Source: Cupriavidus lacunae (GTDB lineage Bacteria > Pseudomonadota > Gammaproteobacteria > Burkholderiales > Burkholderiaceae). Taken from it: a stretch of 32,366 nt of DNA. The notes under the pieces are model-generated. The model saw only the letters and a program-made list of their open reading frames with translations, made no database searches and was not told the origin of the DNA. The stretch covers positions 1 through 32,366 of the forward strand of contig NZ_QKWJ01000085.1 in the NCBI RefSeq assembly GCF_003353055.1, written 5' to 3'. A program made the translations under genes and the position numbers. Shown here in pieces: positions 1-6,882 of this stretch; the stretch's first letter is position 1, and every line of letters starts with the position of its first letter.

Positions 1-145
1 GCCAAAGTCACCATGAGAAAAGCATATGGATTCCGGACCTTCCGCATGACCGAAATCGCGCTATATCACGGGCTCGGGAAGCTTCCGGAGCCAAAGCTTA
101 CCCACAGTTTTTACTGACGAGCCTCTAAAGAAGATGGCAGGCCGG

Positions 146-1135
146 TCAGCCGTCGACGACGATCTTGCGTTCCGTGATCAGCCGTTTCCACTGCCCCAGC
201 TCGGTCGGGATGGTCTGCTTCGGATCTACCTTGCCGGCAGCGATGATTTGCCCGAGCTCCTCCATCCTCGACAAGATTGCCGGCAGTTTCATCGTGTCGG
301 CGAGCGCCTTGTTGAGGGTCGCGACGATCCCCGCTGGCAGGCCGGCCGGTGCCATCAGCGCGAACCAACCCGGGGCGTCGAAGCCGGGCAGCGCGGTCTC
401 GGCAATCGTCGGCACCTGGGGTAAGGTCGGCAAGCGTGTAGTCGAACTCACGGCAAGCGCCTTGAGGTTGCCGGACTTGAGGAACGCTGCCGTTCCGGTG
501 TATGTCAGGAAGGCGAACTGGATTTCACCGGACATCAGCGCGGTAACGACCGGCGCGGCGCCGCGGTAGGGCACGTGCACCGCGACGGTTTGGCTGCGCG
601 ACTTCAGCAGCTCGGCGCAAAGATGCCCGACGCTGCCTGACCCGCCGGATCCGTAGTTCATCTTGCCTGGTTGCTTCTTCATCAACTCGATAAGGTCGCG
701 CACGCTGTTCGCGGGCAGCGTCGGAGCCGCGACCAGTACTTGGGGCATCTGCGTCACCATCGAGATCGACGTGAAGCTGGTGAGCGGGTCGTAGCCGGGG
801 TTACGCAGGGACGGCACAATCGTCATCGGCGCGTTGTCGAGCAACCCCAACGTGTAGCCGTCGGGAGCGGCATGCGCGACCTCGGCGGCCGCCAGCGCGC
901 TGCTCGCGCCGGGCTTGTTATCGACGACTACTGGCTGGCCGAGGAGGCGCGCGAGCGGCGCGCTGATCGCGCGTGCCGTGATGTCGGACGAACCGCCCGG
1001 CGCGTAGCCGGTCAGAAGACGAATCGGCCGGGCGGGCCAGGGCTGTGCCGCACCGTGAACCGCGAGCGACGACAGGGCCAAGCCGGCGCCGCCTTGGAGC
1101 AAGGCCCGCCGAAGGAGGTTCACGTTCTCGGTCAT
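146..1135 (-). CDS. Bug-family (TctC-like) periplasmic solute-binding protein
   Basis: A 329-residue extracytoplasmic receptor of the Bug family, which binds small carboxylates or related solutes in the periplasm. The N-terminus has adjacent arginines (residues 9-10, LLRRALLQGG) before a hydrophobic stretch and an AxA-like cleavage region near residue 30, so export is likely, possibly through Tat. The ligand loop GYAPGGSSD (about 43-51) and VDNKPGASS (about 72-80) are family hallmarks, and the length is normal. It starts 7 bp after the upstream YrdC-domain gene ends, so the two are probably co-transcribed. No tctA/tctB membrane genes are in view, which is usual for the expanded orphan Bug proteins of Burkholderiales. 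The ligand cannot be told from sequence. Confidence 0.93.
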   Translation of the reverse strand: MTENVNLLRRALLQGGAGLALSSLAVHGAAQPWPARPIRLLTGYAPGGSSDITARAISAPLARLLGQPVVVDNKPGASSALAAAEVAHAAPDGYTLGLLDNAPMTIVPSLRNPGYDPLTSFTSISMVTQMPQVLVAAPTLPANSVRDLIELMKKQPGKMNYGSGGSGSVGHLCAELLKSRSQTVAVHVPYRGAAPVVTALMSGEIQFAFLTYTGTAAFLKSGNLKALAVSSTTRLPTLPQVPTIAETALPGFDAPGWFALMAPAGLPAGIVATLNKALADTMKLPAILSRMEELGQIIAAGKVDPKQTIPTELGQWKRLITERKIVVDG

Positions 1136-1142
1136 GGCAGGC

Positions 1143-1877
1143 TCACTGAACGCTCTTCAACGCGAACTCGTTCAGGTGGCCGGACGGCAGCACGTCCAAA
1201 CCGGGATCGGCCGGCAGCTCAACACCGAACCACCGCTTGAGCACGCCGGAGATCAACTCGTAGCACGCGCCGATGCGAACCACCTGCATTGTGGAGAAGT
1301 TAATCAGCGTGCCGGCCCGGCGGTACGTATGATAGCGGCACAGCCCGTAGTCGATCGTGATGTCCGCAATTGCGAGCAGCTCGGGCTGGATGTCCTCGAC
1401 GGCGAACTTCGTTCCCGTGCCCGACAGATTGGCCGACGATCCGAACAGCGGAACCACCTCCTCGAGCGAAAGCCGCGTCAGTTCCTTGTGGAACGGGCCG
1501 GCGTTGAGCAGGTTGCCGATGGTGCCGCCGGCCGTCGAGGCCTTCAAGGCTTCGCTGCCCAGCTTGACGAGCAGTGGATGGTCCGCACGGAAGGTGCCGA
1601 TTACGCCGAGCGGCAGGTCGAAATCGACGGTAATCGCCTCGACCATCTCCTGCTCGCGCTTGCCGAGCGTCATCATCTCGCGCTGCGTCTCCAGGTCAGC
1701 TGCCATCGCGTTGCGCTTGTGGCTACCGCGTCGCTTGGTGTCGTAGATCTTCTGCAGCGGATCCAGCATCGCACCGGTCATCGCGTATCCGGTCTGGTTC
1801 GGCACCAGGGCGATGCCGCCGCGCTTGATGACGTCGATAGTGCGCCGGGCGTCGCCGGCGATGTCGAGAGTGGGCAT
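1143..1877 (-). CDS. Sua5/YciO/YrdC-domain protein
   Basis: A 244-residue protein with a divergent YrdC (threonylcarbamoyl-AMP synthase-like) fold. Family signatures visible are VPNQTGYAM near residue 28 (the VPTETVYGL position), a basic KRRGSHKR segment near 49-56, and a clear GSSANLSG nucleotide-binding motif around 148-155. The C-terminal VVRIGA resembles the LRPGA end of the domain. The start is set by AAGGAGA seven bases before the ATG. It is the first gene of a two-gene unit with the Bug protein, so a role in small-molecule metabolism is more likely than tRNA t6A synthesis, but that is inferred from context only. Its departures from the housekeeping TsaC pattern suggest a specialised paralog. 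Confidence 0.8.
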   Translation of the reverse strand: MPTLDIAGDARRTIDVIKRGGIALVPNQTGYAMTGAMLDPLQKIYDTKRRGSHKRNAMAADLETQREMMTLGKREQEMVEAITVDFDLPLGVIGTFRADHPLLVKLGSEALKASTAGGTIGNLLNAGPFHKELTRLSLEEVVPLFGSSANLSGTGTKFAVEDIQPELLAIADITIDYGLCRYHTYRRAGTLINFSTMQVVRIGACYELISGVLKRWFGVELPADPGLDVLPSGHLNEFALKSVQ

Positions 1878-1963
1878 TGCGTGTCTCCTTAGTGTTGACG
1901 GTTGATTGAGTTCTTTGGAACTTCGACGACCTTGAGTTGACGCCGACCAGTCATCATGTCGTT

Positions 1964-1993
1964 ATATTATGATTACAACTCGAAGAATGTAAA
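1964..1993 (-). promoter_or_regulatory. candidate sigma70 promoter of the YrdC-Bug unit
   Basis: Read on the minus strand there is TTTACA (1988-1993), an 18-bp spacer and TAATAT (1964-1969), in a locally AT-rich patch about 85 bp upstream of the YrdC-domain start. No operator-like repeat is evident. It is a match by eye only. Confidence 0.35.
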
Positions 1994-2241
1994 GCCCGTG
2001 GCGTGCTGGTGCAAACCCTAGATTAGAACTTGAGTCTTCGAGGCAACCTTGCGACGCGCTAGGAATGTCGGAGGAATCCTACTTGCGCGAGCGTGCGTTG
2101 CCGTCGGCTTGAAAGCTGCGCGATGAGGTCACAAGAGGTGGGTTGTGCTGCGAAGCAGTCGATGCTCTGCTCTCCGACGGCGTTACTTTGGCCCGTCGAA
2201 CTTTGAATAGCCGGGGATGGTGCCTTCTATCGCCGCGCAGG

Positions 2242-2410
2242 CTTGACGTGTTGCGCAAGTTTCACGAGGAGCAACCAATAAGGAGGCCGCGCGGGAATTG
2301 CACTTAGCACAACTACCTTGGCCGCTCACCTCGAGAGTGTGTTTCGAAAGCTTGAATGCTAGCGCGCAGCAGCGACGCTGAAGGCGTCAGCAATGGAATT
2401 GCTTTGAAGA
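2242..2410 (+). pseudogene. possible relic of a LuxR-type helix-turn-helix domain
   Basis: Joining two plus-strand frames with small shifts gives LDVLRKFHEEQ, then NKEAARELHLA, then TLAAHLESVFRKLEC. This follows the LuxR-family DNA-binding pattern (SNKEIA..L.LS..TVK.HL..IFRKL). A stop at 2360-2362 is followed in frame by RAAATLKASAMELL, where the family has an NRTEA-type helix. There is no open frame or start, so if real it is a dead C-terminal scrap. The remaining parts of 1994-2570 show no gene, RNA or convincing repeat. The call rests on a short pattern and could be chance. Confidence 0.3.
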
Positions 2411-2570
2411 GGCCTAATCAAGGCTTGGACGGGATTGCGGTGAATCGGCACGGCAATCAGCTGAAGCGGTTAGTCGCATATCGCTCGAACACGCTACGGC
2501 ACTGGAAGCTCGTTTCCCTCCGAGCCGGCGCGACGGCTGCCGCGCCAGTGAAACGCCCTGCCTAAGAACC

Positions 2571-3428
2571 CTACTCCGAAACTCGCTTCGTGATGTCGTG
2601 TACGAACTGCCCTGCACTCAGGGTGTTCACCGCGTCGCCCGGAATGTCCATCAGGATGCGGCTTCGCTCCGGTGTCATGGTGACGACAATGTATTGCACC
2701 GGCCGCGACTCCTGGTCGTGCATTACGCGTACAACTTTCAGGAGCGGCATACCTACCTCCGTTTTCATGAGGCGTGCATGCAGTGGGTCACACACCTGCG
2801 TTGTGATCTCCTGGATAACCCGGCCAAACTTCACGCCCTGAGCCAGTAAGATTTCGTAGAGCGCGTGCTTGCGGAGCGAAGCAGCCGTGACCTGCTTCCC
2901 AAAGCGAGCGGGTACCCACGCATCAGTGAGCATCACCGGCGTGTCGTCAATGCTACGCAGACGCAATGCATGCACCGCCTTCTCGCCAGGCACGAGTTGC
3001 AGCATCGAAGCCACGTCCGGCGGTGCTTCGACCTGCTCCACTTGCAGCACTTGAACATCGGTATCAATTGCGGCCTGACGCAGGCTGTCAATCAGGCTCA
3101 AGCTCGGGCGCTCGCGCGCCATCGGTAGCCCGTCCTCGCGCACGAACGTGCCGCGGCCGTGGCGGCTCTCCACCAGCCCCTCGGCAGCGAGTTCGGCCAG
3201 CGCACGCCGTACCGTAATGCGCGAGACAGCGAAGCGCTCGCACAACGCCTCCTCCTTCGGCAACAGGCCCGAAGGGTACATGCCGCGCACGATTTCGTCG
3301 CGCAGGACCATGAAGAGTTGCCGGTGTAGTGAGGTGCCTCGTGCACGCGGTACAGGGACATCGACGCTAAGCATATCGTTCGAAGACTTCATCCGGAATT
3401 GTAAGAAAGGGCTAACAACCCGTAGCAT
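2571..3428 (-). CDS. GntR-family regulator with UTRA effector domain (HutC type)
   Basis: A 285-residue transcription factor. A winged helix of the GntR family occupies about residues 31-98 (LPKEEALCERFAVSRITVRRA, then the wing SRHGRGTFVRE). A UTRA ligand-binding domain follows from about 115 to 270, ending near PERSRILMDI. It is divergent from the lyase/hydro-lyase operon, with a large inverted repeat between them, so it is the obvious local regulator, probably a repressor relieved by a pathway intermediate. The start is uncertain: ATGs at 3428, 3392 and 3374 are all in frame before the DNA-binding domain and none has a strong ribosome-binding site. The longest form is given; the MKSSND start at 3392 is equally possible. 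Confidence 0.92.
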   Translation of the reverse strand: MLRVVSPFLQFRMKSSNDMLSVDVPVPRARGTSLHRQLFMVLRDEIVRGMYPSGLLPKEEALCERFAVSRITVRRALAELAAEGLVESRHGRGTFVREDGLPMARERPSLSLIDSLRQAAIDTDVQVLQVEQVEAPPDVASMLQLVPGEKAVHALRLRSIDDTPVMLTDAWVPARFGKQVTAASLRKHALYEILLAQGVKFGRVIQEITTQVCDPLHARLMKTEVGMPLLKVVRVMHDQESRPVQYIVVTMTPERSRILMDIPGDAVNTLSAGQFVHDITKRVSE

Positions 3429-3434
3429 AACTCG

Positions 3435-3462
3435 TTGACATGTGTTTATGTTGTGATACTCT
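3435..3462 (+). promoter_or_regulatory. promoter of the lyase/hydro-lyase operon
   Basis: A perfect TTGACA (3435-3440), a 16-bp spacer and TACTCT (3457-3462) preceded by TG one base upstream (an extended -10). It lies 50 bp before the lyase start. The inverted repeat at 3440-3481 begins at the last base of the -35 box and covers the spacer, -10 and likely start point, the geometry expected for repression. Confidence 0.55.
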
Positions 3463-3481
3463 TATAACAACATAAACACAT
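3440..3481. promoter_or_regulatory. 15+15 bp perfect inverted repeat, probable GntR operator
   Basis: The arms are ATGTGTTTATGTTGT (3440-3454) and its exact reverse complement ACAACATAAACACAT (3467-3481), separated by 12 bp. It sits between the GntR gene and the operon it faces. Arms this long without mismatch are well above chance in an 80-bp intergenic gap. Binding by the adjacent GntR protein is inferred from position. Confidence 0.75.
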
Positions 3482-3511
3482 CGAGACTGCATCCCTCCAC
3501 GGATACACACC

Positions 3512-4426
3512 ATGAATAGCTCCGTTTCTTCGCCAAAGAGCGCCGGCGCTCGCCTGCGCCAACAGCTTGCAGCGCCTGGCATGTTGATTGTCCCCGGTGC
3601 TTACGACGGCATTGGCGCACGCTTGATCGAGCAGGCGGGTTTCGGCGCCTGCTACATGACCGGCGCAGGCACCTCGGCTGCACGCGGCTTTCCCGACTTC
3701 GGTTTGCTAACGATGAGCGAAATGGTCGAGAACGCGGCTGTTATGGCGCGCTCCATCGCCATCCCGCTGATTGCCGATGCTGACACAGGCTACGGCAATG
3801 AACTGAACGTCGCCCGCACTGTTCGCGAGTACGAAGCCCGCGGAGTAGCGGCGATCCACATTGAGGATCAGGTCTCACCGAAACGCTGCGGCCATCTGGA
3901 CGGCAAGGAAGTAATTTCGCGCGAAGAGTTCGTCTCCAAGATTCGCGCCGCCGTCGAGTCCCGCCGTATCCCGGACTTCCTGCTTATCGCCCGGACCGAC
4001 GCCCGAGCCATGTTGAGCCTGGACGAGGCAATCTGGCGCGCTGAGGCCGCCCTTGACGCCGGCGCCGACATGGTCTTCGTCGAAGCTACGCAGTCCGTCG
4101 AGGAGGCGGCCTTGGTGCCGCGACGCGTCAAAGGTGCCTGCTTGCTAAACGTCGTTCCCGGTGGCCGTACCCCGATAAATGACCTGCGGCAGGCGGAGGA
4201 GATGGGTTATAAGCTGGCGATCCTGCCAGGCCTGATGCTCAAGGCAGCGATTCAGGCGGGCGACGCCGCCCTGGCGGAGGTCCAGGCCACAATGAAGGCG
4301 CCGAATACCAGCACCACTGTAGCGCAGACTTTCCGCCGCTTCGGCGCCGACGAATGGGATGCTCTACGCTCGCGCTTCAATGCTGGCGCGACGATGGAGG
4401 CGCCATTGTCAAAAGAGGTTGTGTGA
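3512..4426 (+). CDS. isocitrate lyase/PEP mutase superfamily C-C lyase (2,3-dimethylmalate or methylisocitrate lyase-like)
   Basis: A 304-residue cytoplasmic (beta/alpha)8 enzyme expected to cleave a 2-hydroxy or alkylated dicarboxylate to pyruvate or glyoxylate plus a second acid. Metal and substrate residues are in place: IADADTGYGN at 87-96, IEDQ at 117-120 and the lyase loop KRCGH at 124-128, whose Cys126 is the catalytic acid in lyases and is missing from phosphonomutases. The length fits the methylisocitrate, dimethylmalate and oxaloacetate decarboxylase branch. It is the first gene of a three-gene operon with an aconitase-type hydro-lyase, so the lyase probably splits the hydration product. 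The exact substrate is open; dimethylmalate, methylisocitrate and citramalate-like acids are candidates. Confidence 0.9.
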   Translation: MNSSVSSPKSAGARLRQQLAAPGMLIVPGAYDGIGARLIEQAGFGACYMTGAGTSAARGFPDFGLLTMSEMVENAAVMARSIAIPLIADADTGYGNELNVARTVREYEARGVAAIHIEDQVSPKRCGHLDGKEVISREEFVSKIRAAVESRRIPDFLLIARTDARAMLSLDEAIWRAEAALDAGADMVFVEATQSVEEAALVPRRVKGACLLNVVPGGRTPINDLRQAEEMGYKLAILPGLMLKAAIQAGDAALAEVQATMKAPNTSTTVAQTFRRFGADEWDALRSRFNAGATMEAPLSKEVV

Positions 4427-4427
4427 C

Positions 4428-5831
4428 ATGCCAGGCCACACACTCTTCGATAAGCTATGGGATGCCCACGTCATTCGGGAACTTGGTGACGGCTGGGCGC
4501 TGCTGCACATCGACCGCCACCTGTTGCATGACCTCTCGGGGCCACCCGCACTCGACCCTATCCGCATGCGAGGCCGGTCCCTGCACAACCCCGAATTGGT
4601 GTTTGCCACGCCCGATCACGCTGTATCGAGCCAGCCGGGCCGAGTGGCGACCACGTTCCCGCTTGGTGGCGAGCTGCATGCCGGTCTAAAGAAACTTACC
4701 GGCGCCATGGGCGTAGAACTGTTTGACCTTGGCGAGCCCGGCCAAGGCATTGTCCACGTGATGGGACCGGAGCAGGGAATTGTGCTACCCGGCCTCAGCG
4801 TGATCTGTGGCGACAGCCACACGTGTACCAATGGCGGGCTTGGGGCAATGGCGTTTGGCGTCGGCTCGTCAGAGAGTACCCATGCGCTCATCACTCAAAC
4901 CCTGCGGCAGAGAAAGCCTAAGCGCATGCGCATCCGTTGCGACGGTCAATTGGCCCGGGGTGTGACAGCGAAGGACTTGGCACTGCACTTGATTGGCAGG
5001 CTGGGCGCAGGTGCGGGCGTTGGTTACGCCATCGAGTTTGCTGGTGCCGCGGTGGAGGCGTTGGATGTCGAAGACCGGCTTACGCTGTGTAATCTCAGCG
5101 TGGAGCTTGGCGCCCGCTTTGGACTTGTCGCCCCGGACGAGAAAACAATCGACTGGGTACGCGGTCGGAATCGGGCACCACGCGGCGAGGCGTTCGAGGT
5201 TGCTGCGGCGTACTGGCGCAGCCTCGCCACCGATTCCGATGCCACCTTCGACCATGAAGAGCACGTCGACGTCCGCGCCGTCGTGCCCACCATCACTTGG
5301 GGCACCAGCCCAGAGCACGCGATCGCCATCGATGGCACCGTCCCTGACCCACTGAAAGCTGCCACTGCCGCCGACCGCGAGGCGTGGGGCGTTGCTCTCA
5401 GCTACATGGGCCTGGCCGCCGACGCACCAATCGCTGGCACGCCGGTCAACTGGGTGTTTATCGGCTCGTGCGCTAATTCACGCCTCACGGACCTCCGCGC
5501 AGCAGCCGAGATCGCGCGCGGCCGCCACGTCGCCGATGGCGTACGTGCTTGGGTCGTGCCGGGCTCGGAAACTGTAAAGCGCGCCGCTGAGGCCGAGGGG
5601 CTGCATGAACTATTTGTCGCGGCCGGCTTCGAGTGGCGCGAACCGGGCTGCAGCATGTGTGTGGCTGCAAATGGCGAGCAGGTGCCGTCCCAGCAGCGAT
5701 GCGTTTCAACCTCCAACCGCAATTTCGTTGGCCGCCAGGGGCCGGGCTCACGCACCCATCTGGCCAGTCCTGCGATGGCTGCAGCGGCGGCGATTACTGG
5801 CCGCATCACTGATGTGAGGACGCTGGCATGA
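4428..5831 (+). CDS. aconitase-superfamily hydro-lyase, large subunit (LeuC/DmdA-like)
   Basis: A 467-residue [4Fe-4S] large subunit of the isopropylmalate isomerase/homoaconitase family. Three cluster cysteines are present at 348 (IGSCANSR), 408 and 411 (PGCSMC), close to the positions known in LeuC, and CGDSHTCTNGG lies at 127-137. The frame is open from further upstream, but ATG 4428 is chosen: it follows the lyase stop by one base, AGAGG lies nine bases before it, and the LeuC-like MPGHTLFDKLW begins there. It overlaps the small-subunit gene by ATGA. With no leuA or leuB nearby and a dedicated GntR, a catabolic (de)hydration of an unsaturated dicarboxylate is more likely than leucine synthesis. 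Confidence 0.9.
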   Translation: MPGHTLFDKLWDAHVIRELGDGWALLHIDRHLLHDLSGPPALDPIRMRGRSLHNPELVFATPDHAVSSQPGRVATTFPLGGELHAGLKKLTGAMGVELFDLGEPGQGIVHVMGPEQGIVLPGLSVICGDSHTCTNGGLGAMAFGVGSSESTHALITQTLRQRKPKRMRIRCDGQLARGVTAKDLALHLIGRLGAGAGVGYAIEFAGAAVEALDVEDRLTLCNLSVELGARFGLVAPDEKTIDWVRGRNRAPRGEAFEVAAAYWRSLATDSDATFDHEEHVDVRAVVPTITWGTSPEHAIAIDGTVPDPLKAATAADREAWGVALSYMGLAADAPIAGTPVNWVFIGSCANSRLTDLRAAAEIARGRHVADGVRAWVVPGSETVKRAAEAEGLHELFVAAGFEWREPGCSMCVAANGEQVPSQQRCVSTSNRNFVGRQGPGSRTHLASPAMAAAAAITGRITDVRTLA

Positions 5832-6454
5832 ATACTCCATTCACCACCATCACTGGCCCTGCCGTACCGCTGATGCGGCCGAACGTGGACACCGACGTCA
5901 TCATCCGCATCGAGCGCCTGACCACCCTAGACAAGACCGAACTCGGCCCCTACGCCTTCGAAGCACTGCGCTGCCGGCCCGACGGCAGCGAGGATCCGGA
6001 CTGTGTACTGAATGCCCCTTGCTTTCGCGACGCGCCCGTGCTGCTGGCGGCCGAGAATTTCGGCTGCGGCTCCTCGCGCGAAGGCGCGGTGTGGGCCCTG
6101 CAGGGCATCGGCGTGCGCTGCGTGATTGCGCCGAGCTATGGCGACATCTTCTGGAGCAACTGCTTCCAGAACGGCGTGCTGCCCATCACTCTGGCCACGC
6201 CGCAGGTGCAGGCGCTAGCCGCACAGTGTGCGAACGGCGCGTCAATCACGGTGGACCTGCAGGCCGGTACCGTCGCAGCACCCGACGGCAACATCACGCC
6301 GTTCACCATCGACCCGCTTCGTCGCGAGGCGCTGCTGTACGGGCTAGACGACATTGGCCTCACCCTCAAAGATGACGACCTGATCCGCGAATGGCAGGCA
6401 AAGGACCGGCTGCGTCGTCCCTGGGCTTGGCCCTCACCAAGGACGCGGCGCTGA
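5828..6454 (+). CDS. aconitase-superfamily hydro-lyase, small subunit (LeuD/DmdB-like)
   Basis: A 208-residue swivelling domain that pairs with the preceding large subunit. It shows NVDTDVIIRIERL at 19-31 and the phosphate/carboxylate-binding NFGCGSSREGA at 77-87. The normal LeuD region that reads IIPKQFL is replaced by IIRIERLTT with a longer insert, so the substrate pocket differs from leucine-pathway LeuD. The start codon overlaps the large-subunit stop (ATGA), indicating translational coupling. The last 15 or so residues are Arg/Pro/Trp-rich and may be a read-on tail caused by loss of an original stop, since the following DNA is degenerate. Confidence 0.88.
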   Translation: MNTPFTTITGPAVPLMRPNVDTDVIIRIERLTTLDKTELGPYAFEALRCRPDGSEDPDCVLNAPCFRDAPVLLAAENFGCGSSREGAVWALQGIGVRCVIAPSYGDIFWSNCFQNGVLPITLATPQVQALAAQCANGASITVDLQAGTVAAPDGNITPFTIDPLRREALLYGLDDIGLTLKDDDLIREWQAKDRLRRPWAWPSPRTRR

Positions 6455-6585
6455 GTCGCCAAACCACTACCGTCGGTAGTGACGAGAACTTAAAGGGCCA
6501 CGCCCACGGAGACAGATATGCCAAAATATCAACCAGCGGTCGCGCATCTACTGCGCGAGCCTGCAGGCAGCCGAGCGCCGCGCTC

Positions 6586-6824
6586 TCGTTGAGCGGTGCC
6601 ACCTACTACACGGACTTCGCGGGAACCGGAAGCGATCCGTGACTCTTCGCGGCGCTGGTTGATTACGATCTTTCAAAGCGGACCGACGTCTACCTTGCCG
6701 CCGCCTACACCAGGAACAAGGGTGTATCCCATCTGGGACTCGGCGCCGGCTCCAATGGCTTCGCAACACGGACCCTGGCACGAACCAGTTTGGCGCGACC
6801 ATCGGCATTCGCCACACGTTTTGA
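6586..6824 (+). pseudogene. 3' remnant of a Gram-negative trimeric porin gene
   Basis: Plus-strand translation gives GATYYTDFAGTGSDP, an in-frame stop at 6640-6642, then LFAALVDYDLSKRTDVYLA and further strand-like sequence. After a frame change near 6774 it ends PGTNQFGATIGIRHTF followed by TGA at 6822-6824. DYxLSKRTDVY and a final GIRHTF with terminal phenylalanine are the signature end of betaproteobacterial OmpC-like porins. About 80 codons remain of a family near 350-400. One stop and one frameshift make it non-functional. It may be the end of an outer-membrane channel once belonging to the preceding operon. Confidence 0.75.
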
Positions 6825-6832
6825 TGTAGAAA

Positions 6833-6852
6833 AAGCCCGCCTAGGCGGGCTT
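6833..6852 (-). terminator. intrinsic terminator after the PrpF-like gene
   Basis: AAGCCCGCC (6833-6841) and GGCGGGCTT (6844-6852) form a perfect 9-bp stem with a 2-base loop. On the minus strand the stem runs into five T residues, so it terminates the long minus-strand operon 30 bp after its last stop. In the plus direction the tail is weaker (TTCCTCC), but it lies 8 bp after the porin remnant stop and may once have served both strands. Confidence 0.75.
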
Positions 6853-6882
6853 CCTCCTGTGATTCCGCGCGGGTGATGCGGA

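Noticed and set aside
2356..2565. 69-codon plus-strand frame in the gap before GntR
   Set aside because: It has no ribosome-binding site or recognisable sequence; only the LuxR-like scrap in neighbouring frames looks meaningful.
4428..6454. Reading the LeuC/LeuD-like pair as the leucine-biosynthesis isomerase
   Set aside because: There is no leuA or leuB nearby, a dedicated GntR and a C-C lyase are in the same operon, and the small subunit differs in the IIPKQFL region.
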